Assembly: GCA_944326605.1 (NCBI GenBank)
Contig: CALVEM010000006.1
Location: 1 to 64,000 of the forward strand
Source of the DNA: Candidatus Gastranaerophilales bacterium
Lineage (GTDB): Bacteria > Cyanobacteriota > Vampirovibrionia > Gastranaerophilales > Gastranaerophilaceae
Direction: 5' to 3'
DNA: 64,000 nucleotides
In this document: positions 26,245 through 34,027 of the stretch, one piece after another
Position numbering within the stretch: position 1 is the first letter of the stretch
Layout of the letters: every line of letters starts with the position of its first letter
Translations under genes and position numbers: made by a program
Notes under the pieces: generated by a model
Databases searched by the model: none
The model's input: the letters and a program-made list of their open reading frames with translations, nothing else
Told to the model about the DNA's origin: nothing

Positions 26245-26309
26245 AAGGATCTCCTTCTACTAATTATACCATATTGATAACAATAAAAATTAAAAATTTG
26301 TTTACAAAA

Positions 26310-26338
26310 TTCAAGTTAAGAACAACTTCTGCTATAAT
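26310..26338 (+). promoter_or_regulatory. extended -10 promoter of tcmP, leaderless arrangement
   Basis: TGC-TATAAT at 26330-26338, with a weak TTCAAG 17 nt upstream. The -10 ends 6 nt before the ATG and no ribosome site is present, so transcription should begin at or near the A of the start codon. Confidence 0.65.
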
Positions 26339-26344
26339 TGTCAT

Positions 26345-27580
26345 ATGAAAAATACTGCAAAAGCCCACTTTTCAGAAAAAGAAAAGAAACACACCAAAAT
26401 AAAGCATGATTTATTTACAGAAGCTCTTAAAACAAGTTTGAGTATTGCAAATTCTTTGAATTATAAAGATAACTCCAATATTCCATTTATGTATATTGAC
26501 TTATATGCAGGTGCAGGTAAGTTCAACAATGATAAAGAAGGCTCCCCATTAATTGCTCTTAATTTAATTTCTGAATATTTGGATAAACGATCATTTGAGC
26601 ATTTTGAATATATTGTTGCTGAGAATGACGAACATAATGCTAAATGTCTGGATGCAAATATTGAGAAAAAAAGAAAAGACCTAAATATAACAGATAAAGA
26701 CTTAAAAATTGCATTATATTGTGGGCATTGGGAAGATTTAACGAATGAATTATCCGACTACGTACAAGCACGAAAATGGGGATTTGTATTTGTTGACCCT
26801 TTTTCTTTAGAATTAAATTTAGAAGAATTAATTAAGGTTCTTAATCATAATATTTATTATAAAGATATCATGATTTTGATTAATAAAAATGCACAAGAAA
26901 GAGTATTGGGTAAGCCGGAAAGTCCAGATATACAGAAGATATGTAAATATTTCAATATTGAAGAAAAAGCATTACAAAGATTAATAAATCATATAAAGAA
27001 GAATCAAAAAGGAACTAACGAAGATATTATTCAATATTTAACTCAAAAAGCACTTAAAAATGTAGATAAAGATTTCAAAATATATGCAGGTATTTCTAGA
27101 ACCCGTGAAGGAGAATTGGAAAATGCTGATCGATTTTATTTAGCTTTATTAACAAGTTCAATAGGTGTAGCTGATAGCTTTTTATATAAATATGCAGAAT
27201 TGCTTGAAGAAAAAGAATTTAACAATAAAGGTGGGCAACAAAGCTTATTTGATACCTCCCCACAAACAAAATATACAAACTTAGAAGAAACCGTACAAAA
27301 TATTATTTATCAAAATACAGAAATATCCTTATATAAGTTAACTAAAACATTGTTTAATGTTTTTCTTTCATGGAAATATACAGAAGATAACGAAATTCCG
27401 CATAGGCGAGCGTTAACTGTTGCATTAAATAATTTATTAAGCGAAAATAAGATTCAGTTTGAAGTAATTGGTAATTTGCCAACTGGATGTGTTAATACTA
27501 CTAGAAATACAGTATTAGCAAAGGCTTTTAATTCAAAAGAAAATTTAAAACACATCAAGATTAAAGTTTTAAACAGGTAA
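26345..27580 (+). CDS. tcmP: three-Cys-motif partner protein TcmP
   Basis: A 411-residue protein of the TcmP family, always found beside a three-Cys-motif (DUF5131) gene. The N-terminal half looks like a Rossmann methyltransferase: YIDLYAGAGKF (50-60) followed by GSPLIAL, and FVFVDPFSLEL as the motif IV equivalent. The C-terminal half has winged-helix character (ISLYKLTKTLFNVF, PHRRALTVALNNLL). The family's biochemical role is not established. It converges with its partner gene, the 3' ends overlapping by 12 nt. Confidence 0.85.
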   Translation: MKNTAKAHFSEKEKKHTKIKHDLFTEALKTSLSIANSLNYKDNSNIPFMYIDLYAGAGKFNNDKEGSPLIALNLISEYLDKRSFEHFEYIVAENDEHNAKCLDANIEKKRKDLNITDKDLKIALYCGHWEDLTNELSDYVQARKWGFVFVDPFSLELNLEELIKVLNHNIYYKDIMILINKNAQERVLGKPESPDIQKICKYFNIEEKALQRLINHIKKNQKGTNEDIIQYLTQKALKNVDKDFKIYAGISRTREGELENADRFYLALLTSSIGVADSFLYKYAELLEEKEFNNKGGQQSLFDTSPQTKYTNLEETVQNIIYQNTEISLYKLTKTLFNVFLSWKYTEDNEIPHRRALTVALNNLLSENKIQFEVIGNLPTGCVNTTRNTVLAKAFNSKENLKHIKIKVLNR

Positions 27581-28276
27581 TTCTTTCCATTGACGACCTT
27601 GGAGAGTACACCCCGCAAGTTTTTTATTAACTCCACCCCATTGTTTAAAAAAGAATGGTATATTATGTTCTATGCAATTATCCCTTATAGATGTTACCCA
27701 GTTTTCTTGTATTGGGCGAGCCCCTGGCCCACTTTCTCCACCAACTATAACCCAATTAATATTTTCTAATGATAAATCTTTAATTTCTGTTATCATTGGT
27801 TCTATAGATAAATATTTGATATGTGCTGGTGTATTTATCAAATAAGGAATACGTTTTTTTTGTTTATCAGATTCAACTGTTACTCCTAGCCATATATTTT
27901 GTGTCCATTTAAGTTTTGGAGCTATGAGTTCCAACCTTTCTGCTCTTTTGGTAAGAACCTGAAAAGTATGCCAATGTGCTTTGTTCATTACATCAAAGAC
28001 TTTTATTATAAATTCATCAGGAACATTTTTATGAAATAAATCACTCATGGAACAAACAAAAATTATTTGAGGCTTTTTCCAAGTTAATGGTTCATTAAGA
28101 CAATCTTCATGCATAGTAACTTGAAAACAATTTTTATATTTTTCTTGTCCCATTGCATGTAAACGCCTAGCCATTCTTTCCGCATAGCAGTGTTTACAAC
28201 CTTCACTAATTTTTGTACACCCAGTTACAGGATTCCAAGTTGATTCTGTCCATTCAATTTTTGACTTTTCTGCCAT
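27569..28276 (-). CDS. DUF5131 / phage Gp37-Gp68-like three-Cys-motif protein
   Basis: A 235-residue protein. It begins SKIEWTESTWNPVTGCTKISEGCKHCYAE: the Cys spacing C-x6-C-x2-C (20, 27, 30) is the three-Cys motif, a likely Fe-S site in a radical-SAM-like barrel (FVCSMSDLFH, VLTKRAERL, GGESGPGARP). Start placed at MAEKSK; the longer frame has no support. TATAAT boxes lie 9 and 18 nt upstream and there is no ribosome site. Its partner is tcmP. Substrate unknown. Confidence 0.85.
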   Translation of the reverse strand: MAEKSKIEWTESTWNPVTGCTKISEGCKHCYAERMARRLHAMGQEKYKNCFQVTMHEDCLNEPLTWKKPQIIFVCSMSDLFHKNVPDEFIIKVFDVMNKAHWHTFQVLTKRAERLELIAPKLKWTQNIWLGVTVESDKQKKRIPYLINTPAHIKYLSIEPMITEIKDLSLENINWVIVGGESGPGARPIQENWVTSIRDNCIEHNIPFFFKQWGGVNKKLAGCTLQGRQWKELPV

Positions 28277-28335
28277 AATATAACAATTATATTTATTATA
28301 CAAAAGTATTAAACCATCGTTTATATGAAATTTAA

Positions 28336-28366
28336 CTTGATTTTATTCCGACTTTAAGTGATGAAT
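28336..28366 (+). promoter_or_regulatory. element-type promoter motif, copy 1
   Basis: CTTGAT, 15 nt, AGTGATGAAT, then 23 nt to the ATG of the next gene. Exactly the same layout occurs at 28700-28730, and the motif with the same 15-nt spacing occurs on the minus strand at 35878-35908 before the transposase gene. Confidence 0.65.
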
Positions 28367-28389
28367 ACGACACCTAAAAAGGAGGTCGT

Positions 28390-28614
28390 ATGAGTAAAAG
28401 TAAAAAATATCGCATTAAACAAAAAGATTTTAGGAAGTTAGAAAAATTAGCTGAGCGGATTTACAACACAGTCACTGTAATTGATTATTTTTGCAGGACA
28501 CAACAAGAAATTGAAGAGCTATATAATCTTGCCACAATCGTAGAAAATTTAAGGCGAGATACTGATACAGTAAACGCATTTTTTATAAATTATCCTGACA
28601 ACAAGAATTTTTAA
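28390..28614 (+). CDS. small helical protein of the Mu-like element
   Basis: A 74-residue basic-then-acidic helical protein (FRKLEKLAERIYNTVTVIDY, EIEELYNLATIVENL). Family not recognised. It has a perfect AAGGAGG ribosome site. TACGAC before the site can pair with GTCGTA spanning its end and the A of the ATG (28366-28371 with 28385-28390), so translation may be controlled by a hairpin. It carries the element-type promoter motif upstream. Confidence 0.65.
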   Translation: MSKSKKYRIKQKDFRKLEKLAERIYNTVTVIDYFCRTQQEIEELYNLATIVENLRRDTDTVNAFFINYPDNKNF

Positions 28615-28620
28615 GTGGTA

Positions 28621-28659
28621 TTTAAAAGTTGTTTAAATACCGTTCCAAAAGTGTTCAAA
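28621..28659 (+). repeat. four 11-bp-phased repeats, second array
   Basis: TTTAAA at 28621 and 28632, then TTCCAA at 28643 and TTCAAA at 28654: the same 11-bp period and copy number as the array before the recombinase at 15125, and likewise followed shortly by TTTGTGTC (28666). The last two units have drifted. Confidence 0.55.
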
Positions 28660-28699
28660 AAATGATTTGTGTCTGAATGATACGTTTTGCGTGGCCTCG

Positions 28700-28730
28700 C
28701 TTGATATTCAATTCGTTTAGAGTGATGAAT
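28700..28730 (+). promoter_or_regulatory. element-type promoter motif, copy 2
   Basis: CTTGAT, 15 nt, AGTGATGAAT, 23 nt to ATG. Identical in all spacings to the copy at 28336. Confidence 0.65.
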
Positions 28731-28753
28731 GTCATTGCTGATAAGAGGTAACA

Positions 28754-28969
28754 ATGATTGAATTAGGCAAAAAATACAAGCTTAAAAAGATTAAAGGTTT
28801 TAAGAGCTCTGATAATGAGTATTACAAAGTAATTGGCTTCTACAATTTCGACACTGTAATTTGCGAAAACACTTGCGGAGAAAGGTTTGTATTTATGAAA
28901 GAGTTTTTAATAGACCCACAAAAGCCTGATGATATCTATTCAGATTTGATACTTGAAAGGAAAGAATGA
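28754..28969 (+). CDS. small hypothetical protein of the Mu-like element
   Basis: A 71-residue protein with SH3-like beta character (IELGKKYKLKKIKGF, YYKVIGFYNFDTVICE). Family not recognised. AGAGGT precedes its ATG, and the conserved promoter-like motif stands 23 nt upstream. Its stop overlaps the next start (ATGATGA). Confidence 0.55.
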   Translation: MIELGKKYKLKKIKGFKSSDNEYYKVIGFYNFDTVICENTCGERFVFMKEFLIDPQKPDDIYSDLILERKE

Positions 28970-29169
28970 TGACAGAGAAAGACTATGCACTTTTTGGTAC
29001 AAAGGTTTTGAATTTAAAAACACAAGAAATCGGTTTACTGATTTGTATTTGGAAAAATAAATTTGCCGATGCTGAGATAGATTACGCAACTTGCGTTGAT
29101 AAACAAGGCAAAAGATACAATATAGAACTTGATAGTATAAGAGGGTTTGAAGATGATTTTGAAAAATAA
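28966..29169 (+). CDS. small hypothetical protein of the Mu-like element
   Basis: A 67-residue protein, also short and beta-rich (YALFGTKVLNLKTQEIGLLICIW). It is coupled by overlap to the preceding gene, and its own end overlaps the following one by 17 nt. No family recognised. The tight packing is phage-like. Confidence 0.55.
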   Translation: MMTEKDYALFGTKVLNLKTQEIGLLICIWKNKFADAEIDYATCVDKQGKRYNIELDSIRGFEDDFEK

Positions 29170-29386
29170 ACTAACAAGAGAAACCTTAGAGATAACTTAT
29201 CCTGAATTTAGAAAAAAGTTTGCAAAAGAACTACAAACAGCTTTTGAAAGTTATCGCAAAACACAATTAAATAAGTATTCTTATAACTTTAAAGATGACA
29301 ACTCTATGGAATACAATTTTTATTTTCAATTACTATGGAATTTTAACCATTTTGGAAATTCTAATTGGTATATTGAGAAAATTTGA
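29153..29386 (+). CDS. small hypothetical protein of the Mu-like element
   Basis: A 77-residue protein (MILKNKLTRETLEITYPEFRK) with helix-rich, aromatic character. Start set at the ATG 7 nt after GAGGG; a TTG two codons earlier is too close to that site. It is the last of three overlapping small genes and converges with the HNH gene, 2 nt apart. Confidence 0.5.
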   Translation: MILKNKLTRETLEITYPEFRKKFAKELQTAFESYRKTQLNKYSYNFKDDNSMEYNFYFQLLWNFNHFGNSNWYIEKI

Positions 29387-29388
29387 TG

Positions 29389-30519
29389 TTACTTGATAAA
29401 AATATTTTCTCTATGGTATTTTAGATATTCTTTTTGCTTATCAGAAACAATGCTTATACAACTATCTTCATTTATATTCACAAGAGCCTGCTCCTCTTCA
29501 TTTAATTCTTTTGAGATTAAAATTTTTCCATTATCATCAAAAGAGATTAAACCTTTATCAAACAAGGCATCATGCATTGAACAAAGTAACAGTATATTTG
29601 CATTATCTAGCTTTTCAAAATTATCCGATTTTGCCCAAGGTTTAATATGACTTGCTATTAATAATTTATTATGGCTTAGCCCACAAATTTCACACTCACC
29701 TTTTATTTTAATAATGTCTTCTCTTAGTTTGGAATGACCAAGACGGACTTTTATTAGGGCTTGTTTTTCTGTCTCTTTTTCTTCTGAATGTTCAATTTCT
29801 TCTATTATTTTTTTATTTTCTTTTTCTCTAAAAGTATTTATAAATTTGCTAAATTGAAAATGATTTAATTCATATTTATTATTTTGGTTTATATCTATAC
29901 CCCATTCCGGTTCTGATTTTAATCCTTCATAATCTCTGTCTTTAAGAATATTCCATTTACCTGTATTCCATTCAGATATTGGAATTAAATATAAACTTAT
30001 AGGCTGTTCATTTTGCCATTCCACAAGGGCAATTAAAACATTCTCTGATAATTCAGGGATTTCTGATTTGGTTACGAATGTATAGTTATTATTATAAGTT
30101 CTACATTTTAATAAATATTTGTTATCACTAAGGTTTATCTCATAAAAAGAATTTTTTAGGCTTTTATATTCAATATTATTTTTTGATAATTGCTTTTTTA
30201 AAAATTCGTTTGATATTTTGTTTTTGCTTTCGGTTTTATTTATATTAGCCAATTCTTCAGCCAAAATTTTCTTACATTCGTGTATTGTTTCTATTGGGAC
30301 ATTTGAATTTGATATTATTTTGAGAGCCTCAATATTCCAACTATTGTTAAAAATCATTCTTGCATGACCAGTACGAGAACGTTTTGATTTTTCAGTATAA
30401 TCTTCTTCAATAATATCAACTATATCTGATACTGAATAATTTCTACTATCTTTAAAATAATAGTAATATTTTACAAATATTTGTTTACCAACAGCTTTAA
30501 ACAATTCTTGTAAATTCAT
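29389..30519 (-). CDS. HNH endonuclease (HNH_2 type)
   Basis: A 376-residue protein. The C-terminal third holds an HNH_2-type module: GHSKLREDIIKIKGECEIC, then LLIASHIKPWAK (His) and NILLLCSMHDALFDKGLISF (second His). The N-terminal ~250 residues are helical and then beta, probably target-binding. AGAGGT precedes the ATG. It follows the DUF262 gene by 16 nt in the same direction, so the two form an operon, which suggests a two-component restriction-like cassette carried by the Mu-like element. Confidence 0.8.
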   Translation of the reverse strand: MNLQELFKAVGKQIFVKYYYYFKDSRNYSVSDIVDIIEEDYTEKSKRSRTGHARMIFNNSWNIEALKIISNSNVPIETIHECKKILAEELANINKTESKNKISNEFLKKQLSKNNIEYKSLKNSFYEINLSDNKYLLKCRTYNNNYTFVTKSEIPELSENVLIALVEWQNEQPISLYLIPISEWNTGKWNILKDRDYEGLKSEPEWGIDINQNNKYELNHFQFSKFINTFREKENKKIIEEIEHSEEKETEKQALIKVRLGHSKLREDIIKIKGECEICGLSHNKLLIASHIKPWAKSDNFEKLDNANILLLCSMHDALFDKGLISFDDNGKILISKELNEEEQALVNINEDSCISIVSDKQKEYLKYHRENIFIK

Positions 30520-30535
30520 AAAACCTCTTAAATTA

Positions 30536-32347
30536 TTAAATCGAATAATAATAATTTTTAATTTTTTCTGCCATCATTTTTCGACGTTCTTGTAAAAAGG
30601 TTTCATAATCCCCTGCTTGCATTGTATAAATACCCTCCGGAATACAATTAATTTTTAAATTATTCATTAAGTCGTATTCATTTAAGATTGTACCAATACA
30701 ACATTGCCCATTTAGGCATTGCTCCTTAGCTTGTGCAAAATATTCATTTGGTGCTTTTTTGCCAATGGAAATATTTACACCTGTATCAAGATAAGTATAG
30801 TTTGCAACTTGATTATATTTTGCCTTATCTTCATATCCATTTTGTTTTAAATATTCTTTTGGGAAAATATGATGTACATCACCCATAACCGAAATTAAAT
30901 CAGCAACTTTTGTTGTATTTGAAAATAACGAAGCTTCAGCATTCCATACTTGTGCAGCGATGTAAGTATTAAAATATGGACTATTAATAGAAGAAGTCTC
31001 TAAATTCTGTACTAAACCAACTGTCCAAAATGTTTCAGATAATTCAGCTTCTTCTACTTCCCTAAAATATTCTTTGAAGCCTTTGGCTGCAATACTTCTC
31101 AAATCTTTATCCATTTGAGATTCTGGAGAGCCTATGTATCTACTTGTCAATGTTGACATAATAAACCATTTTTGGACAAGACGTTTTACTTCAATTTTAT
31201 CAATATCTTTTGAATTACTTAGCAGTAAATATAATGTATATGCGAAATCTAAAGTCATTTGAGAATTTAGTAATTTTTCGCTTATAAATCCGCAACCTTT
31301 TATAGCTAAAACAAAATTTTTAAAATTATATTCATTCATGAAATTTTTAACGCCTGCTGTTAACTTTGCAAAACTTTCATCAGCAATTTCTTCTTTGTAT
31401 GTTCTTGTTTCAAAATCTCTACCTGAAAGCAAACTTACTAAATCACCTAATTTACCTCTACCAAATTTATGCATTAAGCAAACTCTCAACATATCATTAT
31501 ATTCAGGATCATAGATTGCTTCTTTATCGTCTTTTAACCATTTTAATGAACCTGCAAATTCGGATTTCATAAATTCATCATCTGTTGCAGATAATTTTTC
31601 ATAAAAATTAGGATCGACAGCTAGGTGACAGAAATAATCAATCGCTTTTCTAAGAATATTACCACCATATTTTGAGTCAGCAGCAATTTTTGACATTGCA
31701 AAGTCTGCTTCATTCAGACGCTTACCTTGAGAGTTGATTCTTACAAATATTTCAGTAACTTCATTTATATCCAAGTCAGGAACTAAAATAATCGTACCCA
31801 TTTGACAGGTTCTGATATCCAATAATTTTTGAATAGCTCTATTTATAACATCACTTGATGTTTCTGGGTTGTTTTGAATATATTCATTTATAAAATTAAA
31901 AGCATTAAAATCAGGTTTAAAGACTACTGAAATATCCGGAATCCAATTTTTACTTTTTACATGAGCAGGAGTTTGAACGGCAAAACGTTCTTCATCATCA
32001 TTAGCTAAAGGATTAAACGCTATTTTATATGCTTTTTGTTCATAATCCTCTGTTAAAATTTGTTGTCCAGCAAGTGCAGTCATTAACGCAGTGACACGTT
32101 GCTGTCCATCAATTAATATTTTTGTTCCGCCTGCTTCTCTGCCATCTTTTAAGCGTACAGTTGGATTTTGCCATATGATTAAATATCCCGTCGGATAACC
32201 ATTATACAAAGAATCAACCAAATCTCTTACGTTCTTAGGTTTCCAAACAAATGGTCTTTGAATTTCAGGAATAGAAATTTCCCCGCTATTAATAAAACCT
32301 AATATGTTATCTACTGAATATTGTGCGACAGAATATTTGTTAACCAT
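30536..32347 (-). CDS. DUF262/GmrSD-like nuclease
   Basis: A 603-residue protein. The N-terminal DUF262 domain shows EIQRPFVWKPKNV and ILIDGQQRVTALM (the DGQQR nucleotide-handling motif). The C-terminal DUF1524-like region shows DVHHIFPKEYL, the His-Ile-Phe-Pro metal finger of GmrD-type nucleases. GmrSD relatives are type IV restriction systems acting on modified phage DNA, and others act with phosphorothioate or BREX systems. AAAGGAG precedes the ATG. Paired with the downstream HNH gene. Confidence 0.85.
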   Translation of the reverse strand: MVNKYSVAQYSVDNILGFINSGEISIPEIQRPFVWKPKNVRDLVDSLYNGYPTGYLIIWQNPTVRLKDGREAGGTKILIDGQQRVTALMTALAGQQILTEDYEQKAYKIAFNPLANDDEERFAVQTPAHVKSKNWIPDISVVFKPDFNAFNFINEYIQNNPETSSDVINRAIQKLLDIRTCQMGTIILVPDLDINEVTEIFVRINSQGKRLNEADFAMSKIAADSKYGGNILRKAIDYFCHLAVDPNFYEKLSATDDEFMKSEFAGSLKWLKDDKEAIYDPEYNDMLRVCLMHKFGRGKLGDLVSLLSGRDFETRTYKEEIADESFAKLTAGVKNFMNEYNFKNFVLAIKGCGFISEKLLNSQMTLDFAYTLYLLLSNSKDIDKIEVKRLVQKWFIMSTLTSRYIGSPESQMDKDLRSIAAKGFKEYFREVEEAELSETFWTVGLVQNLETSSINSPYFNTYIAAQVWNAEASLFSNTTKVADLISVMGDVHHIFPKEYLKQNGYEDKAKYNQVANYTYLDTGVNISIGKKAPNEYFAQAKEQCLNGQCCIGTILNEYDLMNNLKINCIPEGIYTMQAGDYETFLQERRKMMAEKIKNYYYSI

Positions 32348-32391
32348 ACTTCACTCCTTTTCTACAAGCATAGCATAAAAATTTGCAGGAG

Positions 32392-32790
32392 CTACTCTAT
32401 ACCTAAAATTTCACGCTCGATTTGGCGGATGAAGTCCGGAGAAAGTTCGGTTTTTATTTGTGGTATTTCGTTTTGGGTATTATTTTCTTTCAATTCAGGG
32501 AGAAAGTTCAAAATATTCACAAGGGAATAGTATTCTGCTTGGCTTATCTGGCAGTTAGTTTTATTACTGTTTGCAATTTTATCCATAAGTTTCTGAGCAA
32601 ACTTTTGCAAATCCTCTTTGAACTGGGATTTATCATACATTGATTCTTTTCGCTTTTTATCCCAATCATATTGCTTTTTCCAGTAAAACAAAGTTCTTTT
32701 TGCAATTCCAAGATCTAAAGAGATTTCACTAACGGTCAAACCTTTTAAATACATTTGCTCTGCTTGTTTAAATAATTTCATTTTGCTCAT
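32392..32790 (-). CDS. terminase-small-subunit-like HTH protein (DUF1804-like)
   Basis: A 132-residue protein. The N-terminal HTH is typical of phage packaging or Mu-type regulatory proteins: AEQMYLKGLTVSEISLDLGIAKRTLFYWKKQYDWDKKR. The rest is helical and acidic. Its ATG overlaps the stop of the preceding gene (TAATG), so it is coupled to the transposition operon. No large terminase or structural genes are nearby, so a regulatory role is as likely as packaging. Confidence 0.65.
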   Translation of the reverse strand: MSKMKLFKQAEQMYLKGLTVSEISLDLGIAKRTLFYWKKQYDWDKKRKESMYDKSQFKEDLQKFAQKLMDKIANSNKTNCQISQAEYYSLVNILNFLPELKENNTQNEIPQIKTELSPDFIRQIEREILGIE

Positions 32791-33350
32791 TAAAATCCCT
32801 CAAAAATTAAGTTTTCTATTCCAAAATGGTTTTTGTCTTGTACTTTTTTAACCTGATAAACGCAACTTCTATCAATCACTCCAAGGTGTTGGAAATATTT
32901 TATCAGCTGATTTAGAAGTGCCATTGTGTTTTTAATTCTGCGGGGCTTTAGGCGTCTTAATTCGCAGACTTTAAAAAGTTCTTTTATCGACTCAATATCA
33001 ATTTCATGCAGGTAATAGCAGTTTATAAACGGTATAATATTAAAATTAAAAATCGCGTTATAGTTCCTATAAGTCTCGAATTTGCAGTATTTTTCAACAT
33101 AATTTTTCATGAAATATTCTTTTGCATCTTCTATGCTAATTTTTATCTGTTTATTCTTTAGCGGGCTGAATATTTCATAATTTTCACCCGTTTTCGTTTC
33201 TTCATTGTATTTATAAATTCCATTTTCAAAAAGTATTTTATTGCTGTTCAAAAGCTGTTCAAGCTCTGTTTTGCAATCACATTCTGCAATCATTTCGATT
33301 TCATCAAGGGTAAATTCTTTTAATCTTTTTGCTAATTTTTCAATATTCAT
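32790..33350 (-). CDS. integrase core-binding-domain-like protein without catalytic domain
   Basis: A 186-residue protein. Residues ~75-165 resemble the SAM-like core-binding domain of tyrosine integrases (YFMKNYVEKYCKFETYRNY ... LKPRRIKNTMALLNQLIKYFQHLGVI), yet no Arg/His/Tyr catalytic domain follows before the stop. It overlaps the MuB-like gene by 4 nt (ATGA). A DNA-binding accessory factor for the transposase is the simplest reading; the assignment is from pattern only. Confidence 0.5.
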   Translation of the reverse strand: MNIEKLAKRLKEFTLDEIEMIAECDCKTELEQLLNSNKILFENGIYKYNEETKTGENYEIFSPLKNKQIKISIEDAKEYFMKNYVEKYCKFETYRNYNAIFNFNIIPFINCYYLHEIDIESIKELFKVCELRRLKPRRIKNTMALLNQLIKYFQHLGVIDRSCVYQVKKVQDKNHFGIENLIFEGF

Positions 33351-34027
33351 AGTACCTGCTCCACTATTTCTTTCGTAATCTCGGTTAAATTATTATCTTT
33401 GGCAAATATTTCCATTTGATTTATAAGCTGTACTATTTGTCTGAATCTATTGTATTTTTTGTGGATGTATTCTATTGAATCAGGTGTAAACGGGATTTCA
33501 GAGAGTTGACTAAAAATTTGACTCAAATCTTCTATTTCAAAGGTCTCAAATTTTACAATCTCACTAAATCTGTCATACAGGTGCTTGTATCTTTCAAGTT
33601 TTCTAAGAGCCAAGCCCATTCCGACAAAGATTATCGGACAATCGGTTTTATCGTGGATGTCTCTTAGGGTTTCAACACTTTTGTAATTGTTCATCAGGTA
33701 GTCGATTTCATCTACAAAAATAATTTTTGGCTTTTGAATAAGTTTGCTAATCACGACATTAAAGTTGTCCGAGGTCAAATACCGAGGAAGTTCATCCATT
33801 TCTCTAACAATTTCTTCAACAAGCCACCTGCTTGTCATAAGATTTGAGGCTCGAATATAAATCCCGTCATATTTGCAGGCTAGCCAAAGTGCCGTTTGAG
33901 ATTTTCCAAGCCCCGGCTCGCCATATATAAGTCCCATTTTAGGAATGTTTTTGGGTTTGCTTTTCAGGGCTTCAACTAAGCCTATAAAATTCCTTACATT
34001 TCGAGTTCTGACAAATGTTTTATTCAT
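33347..34027 (-). CDS. MuB/TniB-like AAA+ ATPase
   Basis: A 226-residue AAA+ ATPase for target capture in MuA-type transposition. Walker A is GEPGLGKSQ, Walker B IIFVDEIDYL, sensor-like VGMGLALRK. Start chosen at the ATG (MNKTFVRTRN) that overlaps the transposase stop by 8 nt and has AAAGGAG 12 nt upstream; a longer frame lies within the transposase gene. There is no N-terminal HTH as in phage Mu B. Confidence 0.85.
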   Translation of the reverse strand: MNKTFVRTRNVRNFIGLVEALKSKPKNIPKMGLIYGEPGLGKSQTALWLACKYDGIYIRASNLMTSRWLVEEIVREMDELPRYLTSDNFNVVISKLIQKPKIIFVDEIDYLMNNYKSVETLRDIHDKTDCPIIFVGMGLALRKLERYKHLYDRFSEIVKFETFEIEDLSQIFSQLSEIPFTPDSIEYIHKKYNRFRQIVQLINQMEIFAKDNNLTEITKEIVEQVL

